From NCBI RefSeq assembly GCF_039941015.1, contig NZ_JBDVFI010000074.1: a stretch of 64,000 nucleotides of DNA; one strand, written 5' to 3'. The position numbers and the translations under genes are program-made. Below the pieces are notes generated by a model. The model searched no databases and was not told where the DNA came from. It worked only from the letters and a program-made list of their open reading frames with translations. The stretch comes from Sedimentitalea sp039941015. GTDB taxonomy: Bacteria > Pseudomonadota > Alphaproteobacteria > Rhodobacterales > Rhodobacteraceae. Position 1 is the stretch's first letter, and every line of letters begins with the position of its first letter. Shown here in pieces: positions 35,788 through 43,394 of this stretch.

Positions 35788-36249
35788 ATGACCCCACTTG
35801 ATTCCTTTGACCTCGCCATCTTGCGACTCTTGCAACAGAACAACCTGATGACCCAGCGGGAGATCGGGCAGTCCGTCAATCTGTCCGCGCCTTCCGTGCA
35901 ACGCCGCATTCGGCGGATGGAGACCGATGGCGTGATCGCCGCCAACGTCGCCCGGATCACCCCCGAGGCTGTTGGGTTGACGCTGACTATCTTTGTCGAG
36001 GTGGAACTGGTCAGCGAAACGCCCGACGATATCGATGCGGCCAAGACCCGGTTTCGCGATGCCCCGGAAGTGCAGCAATGCTATTATGTGACCGGCGACA
36101 CCGATTTCATTCTGGTGCTCGTTGTCGAGAGTATGGCCACTTACGAAGAGTTTACGCGCCGCATGTTCTTTCAGAGTGGAAACGTCCGCAAGTTCCGCAC
36201 CTTTGTGTCGATGGATGCGGTTAAAAGCGGCGTCGCACTCGATATCTAG
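35788..36249 (+). CDS. Lrp/AsnC-family transcriptional regulator (upstream of dpaL)
   Basis: A 153-residue regulator beginning at the ATG at 35788 (MTPLDSFDLAILRLLQQNN). The HTH covers residues 5-60 (TQREIGQSVNLSAPSVQRRIRRMETDGVI), and the RAM effector domain covers about 70-150, with VTGDTDFILVLVVES as the ligand/oligomer strand. It is divergent from dpaL (143 bases between starts), so it probably activates the dpaL-M20-phyH operon in response to an amino acid. Its stop shares the CTAG at 36246-36249 with that of the second Lrp gene, which it faces. Confidence 0.93.
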   Translation: MTPLDSFDLAILRLLQQNNLMTQREIGQSVNLSAPSVQRRIRRMETDGVIAANVARITPEAVGLTLTIFVEVELVSETPDDIDAAKTRFRDAPEVQQCYYVTGDTDFILVLVVESMATYEEFTRRMFFQSGNVRKFRTFVSMDAVKSGVALDI

Positions 36250-36707
36250 TCACTCGTCACCGGCCCGCTCCGTTTGACCGTCCGCAACACCACGTTGGTC
36301 TGGGCGCTGGCCACAGCCGGTTGTCGAAACAGAAACTCTTCGAGAAACCGGTTGAACGCAGTCAGATCGCGGCAGAGCAACCGCAGATGATAATCGCTTT
36401 GCCCGGTTGTGGCATAGCATTCCTGCACCTCCGCCCGGTTCTGCACGGCAGCAATGAACGCCTCTGGTCCCTCGTGATCATGTCGCGTCAGCTGGACATG
36501 CAAGATGGCCTGAAACTCCAACCCCATGCGCGCCGGGTTCACCTGTGCGCCGTATCGTTCAATAACACCCGCGTCTTCGAGGCTGCGCACCCGCCGCCAA
36601 AGCGCCGAAGCCGACATCCCAACGGCATCCGCCAGCTCGGCATTTGAGAGCCGGCAATCCTTCTGCAAGAGCGTTAGAATTCGCTGATCTCGGTCATCTA
36701 TTTGCAT
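36246..36707 (-). CDS. Lrp/AsnC-family transcriptional regulator (upstream of iorAB fusion)
   Basis: A 153-residue regulator starting at the ATG at 36707 (MQIDDRDQRILTLLQKDC); longer frames run into the control region and lack similarity. The HTH is at residues 4-60 (NAELADAVGMSASALWRRVRSLEDAGVI) and the RAM domain at about 65-145, with TTGQSDYHLRLLC. It is divergent from the indolepyruvate ferredoxin oxidoreductase gene (138 bases between starts) and is the likely regulator of that gene, responding to aromatic or branched-chain amino acids. Confidence 0.92.
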   Translation of the reverse strand: MQIDDRDQRILTLLQKDCRLSNAELADAVGMSASALWRRVRSLEDAGVIERYGAQVNPARMGLEFQAILHVQLTRHDHEGPEAFIAAVQNRAEVQECYATTGQSDYHLRLLCRDLTAFNRFLEEFLFRQPAVASAQTNVVLRTVKRSGPVTSD

Positions 36708-36733
36708 CAAACTGGTTCCGTTTTTCGATTCAG

Positions 36734-36753
36734 CCAGAATTACTGGATAATTC
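36734..36753. promoter_or_regulatory. Candidate Lrp-type operator between the second lrp gene and ior
   Basis: CCAG-AATTA-CTGG at 36734-36746 is a dyad with an AT centre, the general form of Lrp/AsnC sites. It overlaps a second perfect dyad, GAATTA-CTGGA-TAATTC at 36737-36753. Both lie 27-46 bases from the lrp start and about 95 bases before the ior GTG, in the only shared control region, so autoregulation and control of ior are both possible. Confidence 0.45.
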
Positions 36754-36845
36754 GACCAAAAACACAAGGGAAGCCGCATCACTCTGACAGGACTTTTCAC
36801 CCGACATACGGTAACGTACGAGGTCAAAGACCGCAGGAGGCTGCC

Positions 36846-39800
36846 GTGACCCACCCAAACCCGAATCTCACCACCTACCAACTTGATGATCGCTATGCGC
36901 TGACGCAGGGGCGCGTGTTTCTGACCGGCACTCAGGCGTTGGCGCGGATCATGCTGGATCAGGCGCGGCGCGACAAAGCGGCGGGTCGGAATACTGCGGG
37001 CTTCATTTCCGGTTATCGCGGCTCTCCGCTTGGAGCCCTGGACCTCGAACTCTGGCGCGCAAAGAAACGGATGCAAGAGGCCAAGATCACTTTCATGCCA
37101 GCGGTCAACGAAGACCTCGGCGCCACCGCAGTACTGGGCGCACAGCAGGCCAGCCTCGATCCTCATTGCGAGGTCGAGGGCGTATTTTGCATGTGGTACG
37201 GCAAAGGGCCGGGTGTGGACCGGTCAGGCGATGCGTTGAAACATGGCAACGCCTATGGGTCGGCCCCTAAGGGTGGCGTGCTGGTCGTCGCGGGCGATGA
37301 TCATGGCTGTGTGTCTTCGTCAATGCCACACCAGTCCGACGTGGCCTTCATGGCCTGGTTCATGCCCACGCTGAACCCGGCCTCGGTCGAAGAATACCTT
37401 GAATACGGCGAATACGGTATCGCGCTCTCGCGTTTCAGCGGCACATGGGTCGGGTTCAAAGCGGTGTCAGAAACCGTGGAATCCGCGCGCTCGGTTGCCT
37501 TGAAGGCCGACCGCGACTTTGTACAACCCGAATTTACCGGCCCTCCGGGTGGCCTGCATGTGCGCCGATCCGACCTGCCCAGCCCCGAGATCGAGACCCG
37601 CATCGGTCACAAGCTGAAGGCCGTAGAGGCGTTTGTCGAGGCCAACCCGATCGACCGCGCCATCTATGACATCAAGGATGCCGGTTTTGGTTTTGTGTCC
37701 ACGGGCAAAGGACATTTGGACCTGATGGAGGCGCTGCGCCTGTTGGGGCTGGACGAATCCGCCTGCCGCCGACTTGGGATTGATATCTACAAGGTCGGCA
37801 TGGTCTGGCCGCTCGCCCATCGCGATGCGCTGAATTTCGTGTCCGGCAAGCAGGAAGTCCTGGTTGTCGAGGAAAAGCGCGGCATCATCGAAAGCCAGTT
37901 CAAAGAGCATTTCTATGACTGGCCCGGTGCCAAGCCAGAGCGCATGGTCGGCAAATACGACAGCCAGATGAACCCGTTGATCCCGTGGACTGGAGAGCTG
38001 TCGCCCCAGATTCTCGCGCCCATCGTGGCGGCCCGACTGGATCGTTTCTTTCCCGATGAGAACCTGCCCGCCAAAGCCAAGGCGCTGACCGAAACACCGC
38101 CTGTTTTGCTGAACGTTCCGGGCGCCACCCGGACACCCTATTTCTGTTCGGGCTGCCCGCATAATACCAGCACCAAGGTGCCTGAAGGGTCCACCGCAGC
38201 CAGCGGAATCGGCTGTCATGTCATGGCCAGTTGGATGGATCGCGACACGGTCGGTTATGCCCAGATGGGCGGCGAAGGAGTTCCCTGGACCGCGGCAAGC
38301 AAGTTCAATGGCGGCAAGCACATCTTTCAGAACCTCGGCGAAGGCACGTGGTATCATTCCGGCAGCCTCGCCATTCGGCAGGCGGTCGCTGCAAAGACCA
38401 ATATCACCTACAAAATCCTCTACAATGATGCCGTCGCCATGACCGGCGGGCAGCCGGTCGATGGGCCGGTTTCTGTCACCGGTATCGCGCAGACCTGCCG
38501 CGCCGAAGGCGTCGAACGGATCGCGCTGGTCAGCGATGACCTCGACAAGTTCAACCGCTCTGATTTTCCCGCCCGCACGTCATTTCACGACCGCGCCGAA
38601 CTGGATATCGTGCAGCGAGAACTGCACGACATCCCGGGCGTCACCACCATTATCTATGAACAGACCTGCGCCACCGAGAAACGTCGCCGCCGTAAGCGCG
38701 GCACGCTAGAGGATCCACAGAAATTTGCATGGATCAACGATCTGGTTTGCGAAGGCTGTGGCGATTGCTCGGTCGAGTCCAACTGTTTGTCGGTCGAACC
38801 CCGCGAGACGCCGCTGGGGCGCAAACGCAAGATCAACCTGAATTCCTGCAACAAGGACTTTTCCTGCCTCAATGGGTTCTGCCCAAGCTTTGTCACTGTC
38901 ACCGGCGCGACGCGCCGCAAGCCCGAAGCGGTCGATCTTGACTTGCCGGCGTTGACCAACAATCTGCCTGCGCCCAAGCTGCCATCGCTGACGGAACCCT
39001 TCGACTTGTTGGTCACAGGTGTTGGCGGCACCGGCGTCGTGACCGTTGGGGCACTGATCACCATGGCGGCACATCTGGAGGGGCGAGGATCATCGGTGCT
39101 GGACTTTACTGGGTTCGCGCAGAAATTCGGCACGGTTCTATCCTATATCCGGCTTGCGGACCGGCCCGATGCGGTCAATCAGGTCCGGATCGACGAACGT
39201 GCGGCGGACGCTGTCATTGGCTGCGATATAGTGGTGAGTTCGGCACCCAAGGCCTCGCTCCATTACGGGCCGCAGACCCGCATGGTTTTGAACAGGGCGG
39301 AAATGCCGACCGGCGATCTGGTGCTGCACCGCGATGCCTCGTTGCGCACGGACGAACGCGAAGAGTTGATCGCGCGCACCATCGGTGCTGCGAACCTGTC
39401 GACGTTCGACGCCAATCGCGCGGCGGAACGCCTGCTGGGCGATGCGGTCTATGCCAACGTGATGATGCTAGGATATGCGTGGCAACAAGGGTTGGTCCCT
39501 GTCAGTGATGGCAGTTTGCAGCAGGCCATCCTACTCAACGGGGTTCAGATCGAAAAAAACCGAACGGCGTTTGCACTTGGCCGGGTTTTGGCAGCATCAC
39601 CCGAACAGCTTGCCCGCCACCTTGACGACGCCACGCCCGAAGAAGAAACATTGGACGCAATGATCGAACAGCGCGCAGCATTCCTTGTTGCCTATCAGGA
39701 TGATGCTTATGCCACGCGGTATCGTGATCAACTGAACACTCTTCGTGCCACCTTGCCCGAAGATGCGCTGCGCGCGGTGGCTCGTTCGCTCTTCAAGCTT

Positions 39801-40259
39801 ATGGCCTATAAGGATGAGTTCGAGGTCGCGCGCCTGCAGACTGATGGCCGTTTTGCCGATGAACTGAAAGCGCAGTTCGAAGGCGATTTCAAGGTCAGCT
39901 ATCACTTTGCGCCGCCACTGCTCAGCCGCAAGACTGATGCACGCGGTCGTCCGGCAAAACACGCATTCGGGGCCTGGATGACGCCAGCGCTGAAAATGCT
40001 GGCGCGAATGAAAGGGCTGCGGGGAACCGCGTTGAACCCCCTTGGCTATCATGAAGAGGCGCGGATGCATCGCGATCTACTGACTTGGTACGAAGCTCTC
40101 TTGCCTCGCGTTGCCGGCGCGTGGTCCGCAGAGACGCAAGATGCCTGCATGCGTGTTCTCGCAGCACCGGATGAAATTCGCGGGTATGGTCCTGTGCGAC
40201 AGAAGGCGGCGGCGGACGCGAAAAATGACGTGGCCGACGTGATGAAAACACTGACCTGA
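36846..40259 (+). CDS. Indolepyruvate:ferredoxin oxidoreductase, fused alpha-beta(gamma) form
   Basis: A 1137-residue cytosolic enzyme that decarboxylates aryl- or branched-chain 2-oxo acids to acyl-CoA with reduction of ferredoxin. The GTG at 36846 has AGGAGG 5 bases upstream; the longer frame is not supported. The order is an IorA-like N-terminal pyrimidine domain (about 20-400, with FISGYRGSPLG and AVNEDLGATAVLG), a TPP-binding core (about 435-600, with YFCSGCPHNTST and GCHVMASWMD), an Fe-S cluster segment (about 640-700; CEGCGDCSVESNC, CNKDFSCLNGFC), then the IorB-like gamma domain (about 725-900, VTGVGGTGVVTVG) and a C-terminal extension. It is the common proteobacterial single-chain form. 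Confidence 0.94.
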   Translation: MTHPNPNLTTYQLDDRYALTQGRVFLTGTQALARIMLDQARRDKAAGRNTAGFISGYRGSPLGALDLELWRAKKRMQEAKITFMPAVNEDLGATAVLGAQQASLDPHCEVEGVFCMWYGKGPGVDRSGDALKHGNAYGSAPKGGVLVVAGDDHGCVSSSMPHQSDVAFMAWFMPTLNPASVEEYLEYGEYGIALSRFSGTWVGFKAVSETVESARSVALKADRDFVQPEFTGPPGGLHVRRSDLPSPEIETRIGHKLKAVEAFVEANPIDRAIYDIKDAGFGFVSTGKGHLDLMEALRLLGLDESACRRLGIDIYKVGMVWPLAHRDALNFVSGKQEVLVVEEKRGIIESQFKEHFYDWPGAKPERMVGKYDSQMNPLIPWTGELSPQILAPIVAARLDRFFPDENLPAKAKALTETPPVLLNVPGATRTPYFCSGCPHNTSTKVPEGSTAASGIGCHVMASWMDRDTVGYAQMGGEGVPWTAASKFNGGKHIFQNLGEGTWYHSGSLAIRQAVAAKTNITYKILYNDAVAMTGGQPVDGPVSVTGIAQTCRAEGVERIALVSDDLDKFNRSDFPARTSFHDRAELDIVQRELHDIPGVTTIIYEQTCATEKRRRRKRGTLEDPQKFAWINDLVCEGCGDCSVESNCLSVEPRETPLGRKRKINLNSCNKDFSCLNGFCPSFVTVTGATRRKPEAVDLDLPALTNNLPAPKLPSLTEPFDLLVTGVGGTGVVTVGALITMAAHLEGRGSSVLDFTGFAQKFGTVLSYIRLADRPDAVNQVRIDERAADAVIGCDIVVSSAPKASLHYGPQTRMVLNRAEMPTGDLVLHRDASLRTDEREELIARTIGAANLSTFDANRAAERLLGDAVYANVMMLGYAWQQGLVPVSDGSLQQAILLNGVQIEKNRTAFALGRVLAASPEQLARHLDDATPEEETLDAMIEQRAAFLVAYQDDAYATRYRDQLNTLRATLPEDALRAVARSLFKLMAYKDEFEVARLQTDGRFADELKAQFEGDFKVSYHFAPPLLSRKTDARGRPAKHAFGAWMTPALKMLARMKGLRGTALNPLGYHEEARMHRDLLTWYEALLPRVAGAWSAETQDACMRVLAAPDEIRGYGPVRQKAAADAKNDVADVMKTLT

Positions 40260-40327
40260 AACGGTTTGGCGTTCGAGTTACGTATCGTTCGTCAGGAGAT
40301 ATTGCACCGCCTTTGGCGGCGCGACAG

Positions 40328-40348
40328 GCGAGGGGCGCTGCCCCTCGC
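40328..40348. repeat. GC-rich extragenic palindrome between ior and thiolase
   Basis: GCGAGGGGC-GCT-GCCCCTCGC is a perfect 9-bp stem with a 3-base loop in the 124-bp gap between two convergent genes. The sequence continues with CTCCCCGGGGTATTT, a combination I recall from intergenic repeats scattered through Rhodobacteraceae genomes. It may act as a bidirectional transcription barrier. A T-rich tract is weak on both sides, so it is not a classical intrinsic terminator. Confidence 0.55.
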
Positions 40349-40383
40349 GCTCCCCGGGGTATTTCTCGCAAGAAAAACGAACG

Positions 40384-41553
40384 TCAGAGCGCTTCGACAA
40401 TGGTGACATTCGCGATGCCGCCGCCTTCGCACATGGTTTGCAGCCCATAGCGTTTGCCACGAGCGCGCAGCGCATGGATGAGCGTGGTCATCAGTTTCGC
40501 TCCGGACCCACCGAGCGGGTGGCCGAGGGCGATGGCACCGCCGTTCACGTTCAACCGATCTGGGTCGGCGCCGGTTTGTTTGAGCCAGGCCAGAGGGACA
40601 GGTGCGAAGGCCTCGTTGACCTCAAAGAGATCAATGTCATCGATTTTGAGCCCGGCACGGGCCAACGCGCGGTCGGTGGCAAAGAGCGGTTCTTCGAGCA
40701 TGATCACAGGATCACCAGCGGTGACTGTCAGCGCATGAATGCGCGCCAGCGGCGTCAGGTTATGAGATTTCAACGCGGCTTCAGACACAATCATCACGGC
40801 CGCCGCACCGTCGCAAATCTGGCTGGCATTGGCGGCGGTGATGACACCATCTTCGCTGAGCGTTCTTACCGCACCGATACTGTCGAGCGTCGCATCCCGG
40901 CGAATGCCCTCGTCGATTTCGTGCACATCTGCACCTCCGTCGGTCATGATCCGAAGCGGCAGGATCTCGGCCTTGAAGGCACCGGCATCTGTCGCCTGCG
41001 CCGCGCGCCGGTGGCTTTGCAGGGCATAGGCGTCCAGATCCGAACGAGACAGGTTCCATTTGCTTGCAATGGCTTCGGCGCCGGTGAATTGGCTGAACAT
41101 CACCTCGGGGTAATTGCGCGCGAGTTTCGGACTGGTCGGGCTGCCCGGAGCAGCGCGTCGCGCCCATCGTCCGGTCGACCCCATGGCGACACGGCTCATA
41201 CTCTCGGCTCCGGCGGCGATCACCACATCTTGCGTTCCCGACATCACCGCCTGCGCGGCGAAATGAATGGATTGCTGGGACGAGCCGCATTGCCGGTCAA
41301 TGGTCACAGCAGGCACAGTTTCGGGAAGCCCTGAGGCGAGCACAGCGTTGCGCCCGAAATGCAGGCCCTGTTCGCCAACCTGGCTGACGCACCCCATGAT
41401 CACATCATCCACGGCATCCGGCGCGACACCTGCACGGGCAACGGTTTCGTCCAATACGGCGGCGGCAAGATCAACCGGGTGCCATCCCGAAACTCGGCCA
41501 TCACGTTTGCCCCCGGCGGTGCGGGTGGCACTGACGATATAGGCGTCTGGCAT
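40384..41553 (-). CDS. Acetyl-CoA acetyltransferase family thiolase
   Basis: A 389-residue thiolase starting at the ATG at 41553 (preceded by GGAGGAGTAACACCC). The acyl-accepting Cys is C89 in DRQCGSSQQ; the active-site His is in GHPLGGSGAK, and the late Cys is in MCEGGGIAN. NEAFAPV is the usual thiolase motif II. The protein matches the general AACT/degradative thiolase fold. The sequence does not settle between acetoacetyl-CoA synthesis and cleavage of longer 3-ketoacyl-CoAs. It converges with ior and is followed upstream, on the same strand, by the GST gene. Confidence 0.93.
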   Translation of the reverse strand: MPDAYIVSATRTAGGKRDGRVSGWHPVDLAAAVLDETVARAGVAPDAVDDVIMGCVSQVGEQGLHFGRNAVLASGLPETVPAVTIDRQCGSSQQSIHFAAQAVMSGTQDVVIAAGAESMSRVAMGSTGRWARRAAPGSPTSPKLARNYPEVMFSQFTGAEAIASKWNLSRSDLDAYALQSHRRAAQATDAGAFKAEILPLRIMTDGGADVHEIDEGIRRDATLDSIGAVRTLSEDGVITAANASQICDGAAAVMIVSEAALKSHNLTPLARIHALTVTAGDPVIMLEEPLFATDRALARAGLKIDDIDLFEVNEAFAPVPLAWLKQTGADPDRLNVNGGAIALGHPLGGSGAKLMTTLIHALRARGKRYGLQTMCEGGGIANVTIVEAL

Positions 41554-41610
41554 GGGTGTTACTCCTCCGGAAAGTGGCGTGGGCAGATGAAATGCCACGC
41601 CATAGGCCTA

Positions 41611-42237
41611 TTACCCGGCACTTGGCCGGGCGGCGATGTTGTCAAACCAGGTGCGGCTCGCCGTATTGGTTTCGGGAATGCGCATCTTGATGACCCGTGC
41701 AAAGTCGACAAACACAAATGCGGTGATATCGGCTAGGGTGAAATGATTGGCGGCAAGAAACGGACTCTCCTGCAGCCGCGCTTCGAGAACATCAAAGAAC
41801 GTGGCAACCCGCGCCTTGCCGCGTTCTGCCAGTTCGGGGATTTGTTCATAATTCTGCGGACCCGGGATCGCCCGGCTTTTCATATGCGGATTTGAATTGC
41901 GCAATGCTTCGGCGATTGGCTGGCCGCCCTGCTGTTCGGCAATCGCGTTCCACATCAGGACAAGACCCTTTTCGTCGGGTGTGCGGCCCATCAGCGGCGG
42001 TTCCGGGTACTGGGCTTCGAGATAGGCGGCAATCCCGAGGTTCTCGGTCAGCGTTGTCCCCTCATCGGTTACCAGAACCGGCAGTGTCGCGCGCGGGTTG
42101 ACCGCGAGAAACTCCGGCTGGAGCTGTTGCCCCTCGGCAATGCTGATATCATGAGTCTCGATCGCCAGCCCTTTTTCTGCGATGAACATGCGCGCGCGGC
42201 GCGGGCTGGGAGCAGTAGAGCAGTCGTAGAACAGCAT
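41611..42237 (-). CDS. Glutathione S-transferase family protein
   Basis: A 208-residue two-domain GST. The thioredoxin-like N-domain (1-80) has CSTAPSPRRARMFI as its first helix region, NPRATLPVLVTDEGTTLTENLGIA (cis-Pro and the glutathione gamma-glutamyl contact), and the helical C-domain spans about 90-205 with HFTLADITAFVFVDFAR. An apparent Ser/Cys in the first loop could be the catalytic residue. The ATG at 42237 follows AAAGGAAACAC and lies 14 bases after the ackA stop, so it probably shares the pta-ackA transcript. The substrate is unknown. Confidence 0.9.
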   Translation of the reverse strand: MLFYDCSTAPSPRRARMFIAEKGLAIETHDISIAEGQQLQPEFLAVNPRATLPVLVTDEGTTLTENLGIAAYLEAQYPEPPLMGRTPDEKGLVLMWNAIAEQQGGQPIAEALRNSNPHMKSRAIPGPQNYEQIPELAERGKARVATFFDVLEARLQESPFLAANHFTLADITAFVFVDFARVIKMRIPETNTASRTWFDNIAARPSAG

Positions 42238-42251
42238 GTGTTTCCTTTCGG

Positions 42252-43394
42252 TCAGGCGGCAAGGGCGCTGGCGACGGCGCGCGCGATCACGCGCTCTTCG
42301 TCGGTCTTGATGGTGAGGATCTTGGCGGCCCCTGCCCCGATAGACACCGCACCCGTGGCGTTCGCGTCAGCGTCCAGTTCCAGACCCAGAAAGTCCAGCC
42401 CCTCAATCACGCGCGCACGGATGGGGGCGGCGTTCTCACCGATGCCACCGGTAAAGACAACGCCGTCCAAACCGTTCAGCACGGCAGCCATCGCGCCCAA
42501 TTCCCGGCGGATGCGAAAGACGTAGTAGTCAATTGCCTCTGCGGCGTGTGGATCATCGCTTTGCAGCAGCGTGCGCATATCGTGGCTGATCTGCGACAGG
42601 CCCAATAGGCCACTTTCGGAATAAAGCATCTGTTCGATTTGGGCGTGGGTCATGCCCTGCGCCATCAGATAGAGCAACACGCCGGGGTCGAGTTGCCCAC
42701 AGCGCGTGCCCATGGGCAAACCATCCAGCGCGGAAAAGCCCATAGTCGATCCCCGGCTGCGGCCCTGCGCCACCGCACACATGGATGCCCCATTGCCAAG
42801 ATGGCAGATAACCACCCTGCCCTGCGCCAGATCCGGCCAATCGCGTTTCAGCACACTGGATATGTAATCATAGGACAGACCGTGAAACCCATAGCGGCGG
42901 ACGCCTTGATCATAAAACCGACGGGGCAGCGCAAACGCGTCATTCACGAACGGGTGCCCCCGGTGAAAGGCCGTATCAAAGCACCCGATCTGACGCGCTG
43001 CCGGAAACGCGGCTTGCGCTGCACGCACGGCGGCAAGGTTGTGCGGTTGGTGCAGCGGAGCCAAGGGCACAAGCGTTTCAAGCTGTTCGAGCGCCTCTTC
43101 GGTCAATTCGACAGGCGCGCCAAAGGCCTTGCCCCCATGCACGATCCGGTGACCGACGCCCTCGACCTGATGTCCTTTGAGATCACCCTCCAAGGCGGTC
43201 AGGATGGCACGCACCGCTACCGCATGATCGGCCGGGCCGATTTCACGCTTGGTACCGTCATGCAGCGACAGACGCGCGACCGGGCCAATATTTTCGACCT
43301 GTCCGGATTGCAGAATTTCGGGTTCTGATGCCGCGCGATACAGCCCAAACTTTAGCGATGAACTCCCCGCGTTCAGCGTCAGGATCGCGCTCAT
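42252..43394 (-). CDS. ackA: Acetate kinase
   Basis: A 380-residue ASKHA-fold kinase that interconverts acetyl phosphate and acetate with ADP/ATP. N-terminal LTLNAGSSSLKF holds the phosphate loop, with RIVHGGKAFG, FDTAFHR (the reaction Asp) and GFHGLSYDYIS in the middle and HLGNGASMCAV and FTGGIGENAAPIR near the nucleotide site. It is a little shorter than the 400-residue average but complete. The ATGA overlap with the upstream phosphotransacetylase fusion couples the pair into one acetyl-phosphate pathway. Confidence 0.96.
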   Translation of the reverse strand: MSAILTLNAGSSSLKFGLYRAASEPEILQSGQVENIGPVARLSLHDGTKREIGPADHAVAVRAILTALEGDLKGHQVEGVGHRIVHGGKAFGAPVELTEEALEQLETLVPLAPLHQPHNLAAVRAAQAAFPAARQIGCFDTAFHRGHPFVNDAFALPRRFYDQGVRRYGFHGLSYDYISSVLKRDWPDLAQGRVVICHLGNGASMCAVAQGRSRGSTMGFSALDGLPMGTRCGQLDPGVLLYLMAQGMTHAQIEQMLYSESGLLGLSQISHDMRTLLQSDDPHAAEAIDYYVFRIRRELGAMAAVLNGLDGVVFTGGIGENAAPIRARVIEGLDFLGLELDADANATGAVSIGAGAAKILTIKTDEERVIARAVASALAA

